The notes: generated from the sequence alone by a model not told the origin. A stretch of 64,000 nt of DNA from an uncultured Halomicronema sp. (GCA_937899725.1 CALCCA010000041.1:94914-158913); one strand, 5' to 3'. Shown: positions 9,188 to 18,604, counted from the stretch's first letter. Program-made: numbers and translations.

Positions 9188-9532
9188 ATGCAATACAACT
9201 TTGACATCATCGGCATCACCACAGTCTGGGATTTTTTCAGACATCAGCAGCACGTCGAACAGTCGCCCGATCGCAGCTGCGCCTACCTGGGCAGCTATCA
9301 GTGCACGCTAGATGGTTTCATCGCCGCCACCCAAACCATTCAACACAAACCGGCTTGGGATTGGGATGCGATCGCGGCCCAAATGGTCAATTTTTGGCTG
9401 CAGGATGGCGATCGAGTCTCACGCTGGAAAATCGAACTGCAAAAGGCCGAAGAAACGAGCCTCATCGTGGGTCGCGTCGCCAACTTCAGCAATTTGCGCA
9501 ATGAGTTTGAGAATTTGCTGGGTGAATCGTAA
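9188..9532 (+). CDS. Conserved hypothetical protein (cyanobacterial type)
   Basis: This 114-residue, soluble, Trp-rich protein (TVWDFF, KPAWDWDAIA, VNFWLQDGDRVSRWKIEL) has no recognised domain. The frame is open from 9149, but the ATG at 9188 gives the more natural start MQYNFDIIGI. Upstream is the strong terminator at 9079; downstream is the 57-bp MITE unit at 9561, so the gene sits between two MITE copies in opposite orientation. I assign no function. Confidence 0.6.
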   Translation: MQYNFDIIGITTVWDFFRHQQHVEQSPDRSCAYLGSYQCTLDGFIAATQTIQHKPAWDWDAIAAQMVNFWLQDGDRVSRWKIELQKAEETSLIVGRVANFSNLRNEFENLLGES

Positions 9533-9560
9533 GCTCCATCCAGTATCTCCCTGGTCAAAC

Positions 9561-9617
9561 TAGAGGCTGAACCGCTTTCAGCATCAGAACTCAGCCGCTA
9601 AATGATGACAGCCTCTA
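9561..9617 (-). mobile_element. MITE-like element, solo unit A (57 bp), inverted relative to copy 1
   Basis: This is the near-identical reverse complement of the first 57 bp of copy 1 (8506-8562); I count only four differences. It is bounded by CTAG on both sides (9560-9563 and 9615-9618). It shows that unit A can exist alone, without unit B. Confidence 0.75.
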
Positions 9618-9692
9618 GCAGCTGCGCAAAATTGGCTTGAGATTCTGCAATCTCCTCTGTAGACTCAACATGCAACTTTGATGATGAGGGTT

Positions 9693-10079
9693 ATGGAAGA
9701 CGCCACTGGGTTTTCTGAGTTGGGGACGCAAACGGCCGACTATCATCCTGACGAACTGCCGCCAGATGCTTACCTCACCGTCGATGACGTGCAAAAGCAG
9801 ATCAAGCGATCGCGGGCCTCGGTCTACCGGTATGCCAACACCGATCTCGATATTCTCAACCCGCCCTATGACCCTGATCGGCTCAATCCCGAAGTGCGGC
9901 GCGATCGCGACGAGCCCTTGCAGTTTCACCCCCGCGAGGTGCGGCGATTCGCTCAAGACATTTTGGGGTTAAACCCGACGATTACCGTACAGCCCTCAGA
10001 AGAGACCACCACCCAAGAAATTTTAAAATCAATTTTGGCCGAGCTGAGAGCCATCCGCCAGCATCTAGAATCACAATGA
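9693..10079 (+). CDS. Predicted helix-turn-helix DNA-binding protein, cyanobacterial type
   Basis: This 128-residue protein contains LTVDDVQKQIKRSRASVYRY (about residues 30-49), which reads as a MerR/excisionase-like helix-turn-helix, followed by a conserved block (ILNPPYDPDRLNPE, FHPREVRRFAQDIL). The C-terminal 30 residues look like a short coiled coil (EILKSILAELRAIRQHLE). Similar proteins are common in cyanobacteria with no proven targets. The open frame extends upstream to 9678, but the ATG at 9693 follows the purine-rich GATGAGGGTT and gives MEDATGF. DNA binding is inference from the motif. Confidence 0.7.
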   Translation: MEDATGFSELGTQTADYHPDELPPDAYLTVDDVQKQIKRSRASVYRYANTDLDILNPPYDPDRLNPEVRRDRDEPLQFHPREVRRFAQDILGLNPTITVQPSEETTTQEILKSILAELRAIRQHLESQ

Positions 10080-10465
10080 GTCGCCGCTATGATGCCCCTC
10101 TACCGCCTAAGCTTCGGGGCGTGATGTCGGCTCACTACCGGCACTCCTCAGGGCCGCACCCCACATCACGGGCCAGCCAGCTCGCCCCCCTCTCTTCCGG
10201 AATGGCGATCGCCCTCATTGAAGAAAGAATAATGTTAAGTTGATGCAGGCATTTGTTTACACTTCTTGTGTGCATTGTGTGGCTTAGCTCACAACCGATA
10301 TCCCAGACGTTCGTTACGGTAGGTTTTAGTTGATTACCAATAGGGAACTCTAAAGTTTCCCTAGGCTTCTTTGCAGATTTATTTCTTAAGTAAGCTACGC
10401 TGAAACTGCTAGGTGCGCGGGTCTGTCACTGCCGTTTTCAATTTAGGTATTGTTACCTCGCCTGT
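10080..10465. other. Intergenic region upstream of a small membrane protein gene
   Basis: This 386 bp has no supported gene. A bulged hairpin, GGGAACT-CTA-AAGTTTCCC (about 10341-10361), lies about 100 bp upstream of the next start and could be a leader structure. The segment from about 10215 to 10430 is noticeably more AT-rich than its surroundings, as expected of a promoter. Confidence 0.4.
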
Positions 10466-10651
10466 ATGGAATCTGTTAGTCCTTCCGAGAACCCTCCGGA
10501 GCCTCCGAGTAGCCGCTTCTCTCATCTTGTTGGCGCAGTTGTTGCAGTTTTAACGTTGATGCTGCCGGTGCTGGCGATTGCCCATTATTCTTCGGCCAAT
10601 GCGCCGCCCGCGACACTACCGGGCTATCCGTTTTCGCAAACTCGTGAATGA
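10466..10651 (+). CDS. Small single-span membrane protein
   Basis: This 61-residue protein has a polar, proline-rich N-terminus, one clear membrane helix at about residues 21-41 (HLVGAVVAVLTLMLPVLAIA) and a short C-terminal tail ending in LPGYPFSQTRE. Comparable short proteins with a related helix are widespread in cyanobacteria and unassigned. It is followed after 216 bp by ppa on the same strand. Confidence 0.65.
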   Translation: MESVSPSENPPEPPSSRFSHLVGAVVAVLTLMLPVLAIAHYSSANAPPATLPGYPFSQTRE

Positions 10652-10867
10652 TTGATGAGGATACTGAGCGGTTCTGCAGTCAAGTGAACGTCTTCGCCTA
10701 AAATGCAAAGCGAAGAGTTGCCCAGCTGCGTCAAGGGGATTACATCAGTTCGCCCAGATTTACTCCCAGGACACGGGTTCAGGGTGTATTTGATCTGAGT
10801 AGGCGGCGTTGGCGTCTTGCGCAGAGGCAGCTCCAGAGTGTTTTAGGCCCATATCTGGAGACGCATA

Positions 10868-11377
10868 GTGGATTTATCTCGTATTCCTGCCCAACCTGAA
10901 CCGGGGTTGCTCAACGTCCTCGTCGAAATTCCTGCTGGTAGCAAGAACAAGTACGAGTTTGATAAGGACATGGGTGCCCTCATTCTTGACCGGGTGCTTT
11001 TTTCTTCAGTGCAATACCCTTACGACTATGGGTTTGTGCCCAATACCCTCGCTGATGATGGCGATCCGCTCGATGGCATGGTACTGATAGATCAGCCGAC
11101 TTTTCCGGGCTGCGTCATCGCCTCTCGCCCCATTGGCATGCTGGAAATGATTGATGGCGGCGATCGCGACGAAAAAATCCTCTGCGTCCCGGCTGAAGAT
11201 CCCCGCTTTGCCCAAGTCAATTCTTTAGACGACATTGCCGCCCATCGCCTAGATGAAATTGCTGAGTTCTTCCGTAGCTATAAGAACCTCGAGAACAAGG
11301 TCACGGAAATTCTCGGCTGGCAAAATGTCGACAAGGTGAAACCGCTCGTTCAGCAATGTATCGAAGCCGTGAAATAA
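10868..11377 (+). CDS. ppa: Inorganic pyrophosphatase (family I)
   Basis: This 169-residue cytosolic enzyme hydrolyses PPi to two phosphates and pulls biosynthetic reactions forward. It carries YEFDKDMG near residue 29, the family signature [10 protein letters not shown] near residues 63-72 with three metal-binding aspartates, and GGDRDEKI near 97-104. Length is normal for soluble bacterial family I enzymes (about 170). The start is GTG with GGAG seven bases upstream. Confidence 0.97.
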   Translation: MDLSRIPAQPEPGLLNVLVEIPAGSKNKYEFDKDMGALILDRVLFSSVQYPYDYGFVPNTLADDGDPLDGMVLIDQPTFPGCVIASRPIGMLEMIDGGDRDEKILCVPAEDPRFAQVNSLDDIAAHRLDEIAEFFRSYKNLENKVTEILGWQNVDKVKPLVQQCIEAVK

Positions 11378-11668
11378 CCCTTGCCGCGTAGGTTCATTCA
11401 GGTAGTGGGGATGGGTACTGTAAGCAGGAGAGGTGCTTCTAGCGATTTTGCTCAGGTTCAGACATTGTCCTGCTCACACGCTACAGCCCCTGTGCCAACT
11501 ACCTGATTGGCTGTCAGTCACTTTTTTAGAAGCGGGTTTGCCCTTAAGTTATAAAAACTACTAAAACTTCCTGAGGATATTTAAATCCATCAGAATATAT
11601 AGCAATAGCTAATCGAATTCCACCGCTGGTGGGCCTTTACCATTTATTAAAATCGATAAGTACGATTG

Positions 11669-12622
11669 ATGACCGCTAATCGTCCCATGCCAGATGCAGA
11701 AGCTTCTATGCTGACTCAACATCCCTCAAACCCTTCAATTCATGGAGGTCTTTCAGCGGTGTCATCGTCTGACTCATCCCAAGGGTTTACAGTGCAGTTC
11801 TGGGGGGTGCGGGGCAGTGTGCCCACCCCAGGTGCCGACACCGTGCGATATGGCGGCAATACCGCCTGTGTTGAAGTTTTGTTGGGTCAGGATCGCATCA
11901 TTTTTGACGGTGGTACGGGGCTACGGGTTTTAGGCAAGCATTTGCTGCAGCAAGACCACCCCGTGACCGCCCAAATCCTCTTTACTCATACCCATTGGGA
12001 CCGCATTCAGGGATTTCCCTTTTTTGGGCCGGCCTTCATTCCCGGCAATCAGTTCGATATTTATGGCGCAACGGCGGCGAACGGCGCTTCGATCAAACAG
12101 CGGCTAACCGACCAAATGCTGCGGCCCAACTTTTTTACGCCGTTGCAAAAAATGTCGGCGACGATGTCGTTTCATACGATGATCGCGGGCAATATTATTA
12201 CGCTGGAAAATGGGGCCACCATTGAAACCGTCACGCTGAATTCGCGTACCAGTGCGTTGGGCTTCCGCATCACTTACCAGGGGAAGTCGTTGGTCTACGC
12301 CACCGATAGCAATACCACTGCTGCTGGCCCTGATCCCAACTTGCTCTATCTGTCTCAGGGGGCCGATTTGCTCATTTATGGCGGCGCTTATTCAGAAACG
12401 GTCGATCTAGATGTCGAACGCGATGCCGCGATGCCCTGTGACCAAAATATCGAGATCGCCGAAAAGACTCAAGTCAAAGAAATGGTGCTGTTTCACCATA
12501 ATCCGCTCCATGATGACGACTATCTAGACCATGTTGAGATGGAAATTCATAATCGCTGCCCGCAGCTACGACTGGCCCGCGAAGGCATGATTATGCAGCT
12601 CGCAGCTCACCGGCTGCACTAG
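11669..12622 (+). CDS. MBL-fold metallo-hydrolase
   Basis: This 317-residue protein starts its folded part at FTVQFWGVRGSVPTPG (about residue 43), typical of a metallo-beta-lactamase subgroup with a divergent metal site. It has FTHTHWDRIQGF near residue 109, where the usual HxHxDH is altered (HTHWDR), a conserved YATDSN and a C-terminal FHHNPLHDDD. The N-terminal 40 residues are low complexity and the true start may be internal. Substrate is unknown; related cyanobacterial proteins are often fused to signalling domains, absent here. Confidence 0.8.
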   Translation: MTANRPMPDAEASMLTQHPSNPSIHGGLSAVSSSDSSQGFTVQFWGVRGSVPTPGADTVRYGGNTACVEVLLGQDRIIFDGGTGLRVLGKHLLQQDHPVTAQILFTHTHWDRIQGFPFFGPAFIPGNQFDIYGATAANGASIKQRLTDQMLRPNFFTPLQKMSATMSFHTMIAGNIITLENGATIETVTLNSRTSALGFRITYQGKSLVYATDSNTTAAGPDPNLLYLSQGADLLIYGGAYSETVDLDVERDAAMPCDQNIEIAEKTQVKEMVLFHHNPLHDDDYLDHVEMEIHNRCPQLRLAREGMIMQLAAHRLH

Positions 12623-12944
12623 CTGGCATCAGCGGTTAATCAGCCCAGCCCTCACCCGCTGACCAATAAGCACTAGAGTGGCCATGAGCCTTGTTAAGGG
12701 TCAGTACACGACTTGACATGGCAGAATTCGGAATGCAGAAGCCCATCGGATGGGGATTTCAGCCATCTGAAGTGGCCCCATCAAACTGCGGCTGGCGACA
12801 GCAGTCGCCAGTCAGGTGAGGAAAAGACGACGGAGTCATCGCAGACGGCGGAATTCAGAGGGCGGCATTTGGCCGGTGTTCTATCCCAGTCAGCCCGACA
12901 CCGCTGGCTGGCTGGGATAACGAAGTGGCATTGTCTGGGTAACG
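12623..12944. other. Intergenic, between convergent genes
   Basis: This 322 bp lies between the MBL hydrolase (plus) and the end of the LPG-synthase-like gene (minus). A 124-codon plus-strand frame (12713-13087) is low complexity, matches nothing known and overlaps the minus-strand gene, so I reject it. A fragment GAATTCGGAATGCAGAA (about 12724) resembles the ATTCCG-type repeat inside mutS. Confidence 0.4.
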
Positions 12945-13970
12945 CTATCCACTGCTGGGAGGCAACTGGGGCAAGATCGCCTCGGTCGATTCAGACGCGT
13001 CTGAGGCCGTGGCAGCGATCGCTAAATTCCACCGTTCGTCGAGCACGGCCACCCCGGCGCCCAGCACCTCGGCCAGGGTACTGTTGAGCCGGTAAAGGGC
13101 CACAGCCCCCAGCACGATCGCCGCCGGAAACGTGGGGGTCAAGACCGTGAGCACAGTCGCTTCAAAAACGCCCAGACCACTGGGGGCACCGGGCACCACC
13201 AGACCGAGCAGCCAGGCTAGGCTAAACGCCCCCAAAATTCGCCAGATATCGGTCAGCCCCAGGGAACCGAGCGCTAAAAAACACAGTAGAAATCCCACCC
13301 CGCGAAAGACGACAAAGCCGATCTCACCCAAGAGCGGCCAGAGGGGATAGCGCTTGAGTTCAGGAATGTTAGTTTCCGCCTCGGCAGCGGTCGGCTGGAT
13401 TGCGGTCGGCTGGATTTCTGTTTGCTTGATCTTGGCCTGCGCTAACCACTTCAGCACCGGGTTCAAAACACGGGGGTGAATGGCCACGAGGACACCCACC
13501 AAAATCAAACCCTGCAGCCAATTAGCGGGCAAGCTCACCATGGCGATCGCGAGCGCCGCCACGGCCATCAATAACGGTTCCAAAATTACGCCGGTAATCG
13601 CCGTACCCGTGGACGTATCAGCGGCCCTTAAAAATTGAATGCGCCCGACAAAATGCCAGACATTACCGGGCAGATATTTGCCGAGGTTGGTCTTCAAATA
13701 GGCAATGATCGCTCCCTCTCTGGGAATTGGTGCCGCCAATAGCCGCAAAATCCAATACCACACCCAACCCGACCAGATGTGGGCCAACAGCGTGACTCCC
13801 AAAGCCAACAACAGCTGGGCGATCGCATAGGGTGCCAACCGTAATGACAAGACCTGTTGCCAGTTCTGGCGCAGGGTATGCAGCACAAACCCCAGCGTCA
13901 ACGCCAGCACGAACCAGCGCAGATAAGGCTTCGCACGCTTGAGCAGGGGTTTGAGCGACGATATATTCAC
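12945..13970 (-). CDS. Lysylphosphatidylglycerol synthase-like integral membrane protein (UPF0104)
   Basis: This 341-residue protein has about eight hydrophobic helices and the family landmarks KTNLGKYLPGNVWHFVGR (about residues 90-107) and a late PGAPSGLGVFEA block (about 262-273). The fold is that of the membrane domain of LPG synthase/AglD; members without the soluble transferase domain are often flippase-like or linked to polar-lipid or glycan export, so the role is uncertain. A short tandem repeat (IQPTAIQPTA, near residue 190; direct repeat in DNA at about 13390-13420) sits in the cytoplasmic loop. Confidence 0.8.
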   Translation of the reverse strand: MNISSLKPLLKRAKPYLRWFVLALTLGFVLHTLRQNWQQVLSLRLAPYAIAQLLLALGVTLLAHIWSGWVWYWILRLLAAPIPREGAIIAYLKTNLGKYLPGNVWHFVGRIQFLRAADTSTGTAITGVILEPLLMAVAALAIAMVSLPANWLQGLILVGVLVAIHPRVLNPVLKWLAQAKIKQTEIQPTAIQPTAAEAETNIPELKRYPLWPLLGEIGFVVFRGVGFLLCFLALGSLGLTDIWRILGAFSLAWLLGLVVPGAPSGLGVFEATVLTVLTPTFPAAIVLGAVALYRLNSTLAEVLGAGVAVLDERWNLAIAATASDASESTEAILPQLPPSSG

Positions 13971-14180
13971 AGACTGTTTCCTGAGGCGGTGACCGCTATT
14001 CTAGGGTGCGTCATCGGTAAATTGCCAGGCCCTAGTGAGACTAGCCTTACCAGCCCGCGCCACAAACTCAGCTCGGGGCGGAAGCCATTGTGGTACCGAC
14101 ATTGAGCCGCTAACTGATGATTTCTCAGCTTATGTTGCCCGACTCATGCGGAGCAATTGCGGCAGCAGCCAGCCCGGCCA

Positions 14181-14897
14181 TCAGCGGCAAGGCATGGGCA
14201 GCCCAACAGGCTGATAACTGCGGGTGACCCGCCCGGCCCCGCGAAGCTGACGGTAATAAAAATAGCTAATCGGATCTTGCAAATTCACAATTGAGTCGAT
14301 GCCGACGCCGTTTCTCCCGTGATCGCGGCCCGAACTGTGCAGATAGTTGCCCTGGCCGATGTAGAGCGCCACGTGAGTGGTGCGATCGCCCGCCCCAAAA
14401 AATAGCAAATCGCCTGGCTGTAGGGCTCCCCCAGCCACCGGCTCGGTGAAATCTTGCTGCTGATAGGAATCTCGCGGCAGCCTGATGCCCGCTGAGGCAA
14501 AGGCCGTCTGCACCAATCCAGAGCAGTCAAAGTCAGGCCCCACCGTGCCCCCCCATAGGTACGTATTCGGCGGGCTGGTAGCGTTGTAGGCAAACCGCAT
14601 CACAGCCGGTAGAGCCGCCGCAATGGTTTGAGCGGTAGCGGTGGGGGGCTGATAGGGCTGTGGGGCCAACGCTAACGCCGCCACCGATGCAGCGGGTAAC
14701 CAACCGGCATAATCGTCTTCACAGAGGCAGACCTGAATCGCCTTCGCCAGGGGCGACTCGGGCTGGTGAATCAGCCGCAATTGCCGACCGGCTCGCGCTT
14801 GAGTCACCAGCCCCTGACAGGCTTCAGAACCATATAAATTGAGGTTGGCAACGCAGCGGTATTCTGCGCCTATTTGAATCTCAGTAATACAAACCAT
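14181..14897 (-). CDS. NlpC/P60 cell-wall endopeptidase with N-terminal SH3-like domain
   Basis: This 238-residue protein has an N-terminal bacterial SH3-like half (about residues 8-75, with YGSEACQGLVTQA) and a C-terminal NlpC/P60 domain (about 90-230): YLWGGTVGPDFDCSGLVQ with the catalytic Cys, GDLLFFG, and THVALYIGQGNYLHSSG with the catalytic His. It matches the architecture of the cyanobacterial gamma-D-glutamyl-L-diamino acid endopeptidases that cleave peptidoglycan stem peptides. No signal peptide is evident, as in known homologues, which suggests a cytoplasmic recycling role. Confidence 0.9.
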   Translation of the reverse strand: MVCITEIQIGAEYRCVANLNLYGSEACQGLVTQARAGRQLRLIHQPESPLAKAIQVCLCEDDYAGWLPAASVAALALAPQPYQPPTATAQTIAAALPAVMRFAYNATSPPNTYLWGGTVGPDFDCSGLVQTAFASAGIRLPRDSYQQQDFTEPVAGGALQPGDLLFFGAGDRTTHVALYIGQGNYLHSSGRDHGRNGVGIDSIVNLQDPISYFYYRQLRGAGRVTRSYQPVGLPMPCR

Positions 14898-15019
14898 CGG
14901 GATCCGGTTACTCTGGCAATCGTTACTTTAAGCAAACATCTGCCGGCCTCCTGCACGATCGCCCCAGTCCCAGCCGACAATAGAGAATTATAAAAGACCA
15001 CTCTCAATTGTTGAAGGCC

Positions 15020-16189
15020 ATGACATCGACCCGCCCCCTCCATCGCCCTACCGTGAGTCCGGCCCCGCCACCCTCGCTGGCTCCTCTAGCGGTGCCCGCT
15101 CGGTTACTGCTGGGGCCGGGGCCATCGAATGTCGAGCCCTCAGTGGTCGCCGCGATGAACTGCCAGCCCATCGGCCACCTCGACCCAGCTTATTTGCAAA
15201 TGATGGATGAGGTGCAGACGCTCTTGCGCTACACCTGGCAAACCGAGAATGAGCTGACCTATGCCGTGGCCGGTACTGGTTCCGCTGCGATGGAGGCGAC
15301 GCTAGCCAACGTGGTTGAACCCGGCGATCGCGTGCTGGTGGGCGTCATGGGCTATTTTGGGCATCGCTTGGTCGATATGGCCGGTCGCTATGGGGCCGAC
15401 GTGCGCACCATGCAAAAACCCTGGGGTCAGGTTTTTGCCCTGGCAGAAGTGCGAGCCGCGCTAGAGCAGCAGCGGCCAGCGGTGCTCGCCCTCGTCCATG
15501 CGGAAACCTCGACCGGGGCGCGACAACCGCTTGAAGGCATCGGTGAGTTATGTCGAGAATTTGACTGTTTGCTGATTGCCGATACGGTCACCAGTTTGGG
15601 GGGCGTCCCCATTTGGCTCGACCAGTGGCAGGTGGATTTGGCCTATAGCTGCAGCCAAAAAGGATTGAGCTGCTCCCCCGGCATTTCGCCTTTCACCATG
15701 GGGCCGCGGGCGATCGCCAAAATGGAGCGGCGTCAAACCCCAGTCGCGAATTGGTACTTAGATGCGGGGCTGCTGCGCCGCTATTGGGGCAGCGATCGCG
15801 TCTACCACCACACGGCGCCAGTCAATCTGACGTTTGCCCTGCGGGAAGCGCTGCGTCTGCTGGCCGAAGAGGGGCTGGAGGCCCGCTGGCAACGGCACCA
15901 GACCACGGCAGAAGCCTTGTGGTCGGGACTCGAATCACTAGGCCTGGCCTGTCACGTTGAGCGCGACTATCGGCTCCCGACTCTGACCACCGTCAAGGTG
16001 CCAGCAGGCATTGATGCGAAAGCCGTGATCCGCACCTTATTGCACGATCACAACATCGAGATTGGCGGCGGCTTAGGGGAGCTCGCCGGCCAGGTCTGGC
16101 GCGTCGGCTTGATGGGGGCCAACAGCCACCCTGACCGGGTTGAAACCCTGCTGACAACCTTGGATCAAGTTCTGCATGAGCTGAAGTAA
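15020..16189 (+). CDS. Alanine-glyoxylate aminotransferase (class V PLP enzyme)
   Basis: This 389-residue enzyme transfers an amino group to glyoxylate, giving glycine in photorespiratory 2-phosphoglycolate metabolism. It shows LLGPGPSNVEPSV near residue 30, AGTGSAAMEA, HAETSTGARQPL, ADTVTSLGG with the PLP-binding Asp, and SCSQKGLSC with the Schiff-base Lys (near residue 213). A serine-glyoxylate or other small amino-acid specificity is possible. TTG codons upstream extend the frame to 15008, but the ATG at 15020 is preferred. A TATAAA box lies about 30 bp upstream. The UspA gene starts 17 bp after the stop, so the two are likely cotranscribed. Confidence 0.9.
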   Translation: MTSTRPLHRPTVSPAPPPSLAPLAVPARLLLGPGPSNVEPSVVAAMNCQPIGHLDPAYLQMMDEVQTLLRYTWQTENELTYAVAGTGSAAMEATLANVVEPGDRVLVGVMGYFGHRLVDMAGRYGADVRTMQKPWGQVFALAEVRAALEQQRPAVLALVHAETSTGARQPLEGIGELCREFDCLLIADTVTSLGGVPIWLDQWQVDLAYSCSQKGLSCSPGISPFTMGPRAIAKMERRQTPVANWYLDAGLLRRYWGSDRVYHHTAPVNLTFALREALRLLAEEGLEARWQRHQTTAEALWSGLESLGLACHVERDYRLPTLTTVKVPAGIDAKAVIRTLLHDHNIEIGGGLGELAGQVWRVGLMGANSHPDRVETLLTTLDQVLHELK

Positions 16190-16194
16190 CCGCC

Positions 16195-16200
16195 AGGAGG
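16195..16200 (+). promoter_or_regulatory. Shine-Dalgarno AGGAGG deciding the Usp start
   Basis: A perfect AGGAGG lies five bases upstream of ATG 16206 and overlaps the competing GTG at 16200, which excludes the GTG. Confidence 0.8.
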
Positions 16201-16205
16201 TGGCG

Positions 16206-16706
16206 ATGTACGGCAAGATTCTAGTGGCCTTCGGCGAAGAAGACCCGCTTAATCAAAAGGTCCTATCAGAGGCCAGCGCGATCGCGGTGGCCGAGCATGG
16301 TGTCCTGAATTTGCTCCATGTTTTATTGCCGGCGGAGGCGGGACTGCCTGATACGGGCTATGTCACCGCCGACGGCATCAATGCTACGGCGAAGGTCGAA
16401 GCCTTTCGGCTTTATTTAGAGCAGTGGCAAGGGTGGCGGCAGCAAAATCAGCAATCGCTCAGGGAGCAGGTCAACCAGCTGCAAGCCCAGGGGGTGACCG
16501 CTGAGTGGTCGCAAGCCGTCGGAGATGCCGGACGACAAATTTGCCGCGTGGCTAAAGACTGGTCGGCCGATGTCATTGTGCTAGGTCGCCATCAACGCTC
16601 AGGTATTCAAGAGATCCTGCTGGGCAGCGTCAGCAACTATGTGATGCACCACGCCAGCTGTTCTGTGCTCATTGTGCAAAATGTCGAGGCCGCTGCTAGC
16701 GCTTAG
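16206..16706 (+). CDS. Universal stress protein, UspA family
   Basis: This 166-residue protein starts MYGKILVAFG and ends with DVIVLGRHQRSGIQEILLGSVSNYVMHHASCSVLIVQ, the usual C-terminal Usp nucleotide-binding region; the G-2X-G-9X-G(S/T) motif is partly degenerate (GRHQ in place of GxxG). A GTG at 16200 would overlap the perfect AGGAGG at 16195-16200, so the ATG at 16206, five bases after it, is the start. It follows the aminotransferase gene by 16 bp. Usp proteins act in stress responses; the precise role is unknown. Confidence 0.9.
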   Translation: MYGKILVAFGEEDPLNQKVLSEASAIAVAEHGVLNLLHVLLPAEAGLPDTGYVTADGINATAKVEAFRLYLEQWQGWRQQNQQSLREQVNQLQAQGVTAEWSQAVGDAGRQICRVAKDWSADVIVLGRHQRSGIQEILLGSVSNYVMHHASCSVLIVQNVEAAASA

Positions 16707-16869
16707 GAACGACTCACTCAACGACTCGCGCAAAATCAGCAGGGGCGACCCACTTTGCCCTGACTAGGAACGGAGTGTAATAGCATAGACGAGCCCGGCA
16801 AAGGGCGATCGCGAGCGCTGATGCCTCCGTCATCGAGCCATTGTCAGACCTTAATTATTCTCTGCCCCT

Positions 16870-17346
16870 ATGGATGAGCTACAGCAACAAATTCAGACAC
16901 TGATTCAAGATGCCCCAAATGATGGCGTCACTGGCCCCACCGTAGAAGCGATTTCACCCGTATTAGTCGCGATCGCTGAGCGGCTCAAGCAGCCTCAATA
17001 CTATATTTTGCAAACCCTGAGTCAAAGCTGGGTCATGACGACCCTCAGCAACCGACAACAGGCCAGCGTCCGGAAAAATGTGCTGTACGCCTTTCCGACC
17101 CTGCAGGATGCGGCGGCTGATCCGCAGACTTCAAAAAACCCGCAAATCATGGCATTGCCGACGCCAGTAACCCACATTCTGTTTCAGATGTTGGCGCTCA
17201 AAAGCCTTGATAGCATTATCTTCTTTGACATTCCTGGCAATCTCAAACAGGGCACGGAAGTCCAAAGACAAGAGTTTCAGGCGATGGTGCAAACGCATCT
17301 TCAAGAGTCGCAGGGGTATGTTGACCCGAATGCCAATATTGGCTAG
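16870..17346 (+). CDS. Conserved cyanobacterial protein of unknown function
   Basis: This 158-residue soluble protein has a helical N-terminus (MDELQQQIQTLIQDAP), a conserved centre (YYILQTLSQSWVMTTLSNR, near residue 45) and VTHILFQMLALKSLDSIIFFDIPG (near 100-122). I recall close relatives across cyanobacteria, none with a known function. No membrane segment or signal peptide is visible. It stands alone, 163 bp after the Usp gene. Confidence 0.75.
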   Translation: MDELQQQIQTLIQDAPNDGVTGPTVEAISPVLVAIAERLKQPQYYILQTLSQSWVMTTLSNRQQASVRKNVLYAFPTLQDAAADPQTSKNPQIMALPTPVTHILFQMLALKSLDSIIFFDIPGNLKQGTEVQRQEFQAMVQTHLQESQGYVDPNANIG

Positions 17347-17708
17347 AGATCGTAAACGCCCCCGTTTCAAATGAGCCCCAAAACGCCCCCAATCGGCAGA
17401 TATGGTGGCAACGACTGGTGAGATTGCTGCCTTTTGAACCAGCGTCATCGCTTAATAACCGCTAATCATGGCTGGGGAGATCCTCACCTGCTAGTGACCA
17501 TCAACCGGCTGCGCCTTTGCTAGGGTAGCGGTGAAGATACTGACTCAACGGCATCGCTGATCACCAGCGTTGGCCAGATGGCGTTTAAGGCGGCTGGCTA
17601 AACGTTGCCAGCTGCCCAAAAGCGACAGCCTGCCGACAACTGGGTCGGCCAGAAATTGCCGTTGTTTAGCCAACAGCTCAGAGATAGTTTAAGGAGTGGG
17701 TGGCGATT
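17347..17708. other. Intergenic, no gene seen
   Basis: This 362 bp precedes the rhomboid gene. It contains no credible open frame or strong hairpin. An AAGGAG sits at 17691-17696 in front of the rhomboid start. Confidence 0.45.
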
Positions 17709-18404
17709 ATGGCCTCTCGTAGCGATCGCGAATTGCAAGAAGAAATGCAGCGTCTGATGGCAGAAGTTGAAGCCGGTTCACCACCGGCATCCAGAGAGCA
17801 GCCAGCAACGTCGTCATCGGCCCCTCAACCGCAAAAGCCTCAGGGATTTTTGACCCAGGTAAAAGCTAATTTTTTCTTGCCGTTGTGGATTGTGGCCATT
17901 CCTTGGACCCAGGAAATTGTAGACCAGGTGTTCTTTAACGGCCAGTGGAATCTACCCTTACATCCCCGCAGCCTAGACGGCATTCCAGGAATTTTCTTGT
18001 CAGCGGTTTCCCACAGTGGCTTCGTCCACTTGATCAGCAACACCATCGGATTCGTTATTTTTAGCTGGTTGATTTTAGCGAAGAGCCGTCGCGATTACTG
18101 GATCACCCTGCTGATTGGCTGGCTGGGGGGGGGCATCGTAAGCTGGCTGCTAGGTCCGAGCAGCGTTCATGGACTCAGTGGCGTGGTGTATACCTTATTT
18201 GGCTACCTGTTGGTCATCGGTTGGCTAGAACGGCGCGTGGTCCCACTGCTGATTTCTGTCTTTGTGTTGATCAATTACAGCGCTACGCTTTGGGGCGTAT
18301 TGCCCACACAGCCCATGGTCGCTTGGTGGGGACACCTGATTGGCCTGGTGCTCGGTATTATTGCTGCGTTTGGCGTGTATCAAGAACCGCAATCGAAGTC
18401 ATAA
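17709..18404 (+). CDS. Rhomboid-family intramembrane serine protease
   Basis: This 231-residue protein has a polar N-terminal 50 residues, then six hydrophobic segments. The rhomboid landmarks are present: HLISNTIGF (His/Asn of helix 2), VHGLSGVVY with the GxSG nucleophile Ser, and WWGHLIGLVLG with the catalytic His of the last helix. It should cleave single-span membrane proteins within the bilayer; the substrate is unknown. The frame also allows a GTG at 17700, but that lies only three bases after GGAG, so the ATG at 17709 is preferred although its spacing is long. Confidence 0.88.
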   Translation: MASRSDRELQEEMQRLMAEVEAGSPPASREQPATSSSAPQPQKPQGFLTQVKANFFLPLWIVAIPWTQEIVDQVFFNGQWNLPLHPRSLDGIPGIFLSAVSHSGFVHLISNTIGFVIFSWLILAKSRRDYWITLLIGWLGGGIVSWLLGPSSVHGLSGVVYTLFGYLLVIGWLERRVVPLLISVFVLINYSATLWGVLPTQPMVAWWGHLIGLVLGIIAAFGVYQEPQSKS

Positions 18405-18604
18405 TTGCACTGATTAAACTCAGCCTCAGAAACTGTTCTCACTCCTTGGTTAGTCAACTTTAATCCTTGATAAGTTGACGATAACCTCTTCTTTAAGAAG
18501 CGATGGTAGCTTAAAGGGCGTGATGTGTTAAACGATACGAATCTCCTGTATTGATGCATCCTCAGGGCATCTGCGTTCATCGCATCATCAATTTTGAGAG
18601 CATC

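Noticed and set aside
12713..13087. 124-codon plus-strand frame overlapping the LPG-synthase-like gene
   Set aside because: Low-complexity, arginine-rich product with no family resemblance; half of it is antisense to a clear membrane-protein gene.
14102..14130. Possible further MITE fragment (AGCCGCTAACTGATGA)
   Set aside because: Only about 15 bases resemble the unit A end and no other part of the element is present; could be chance.
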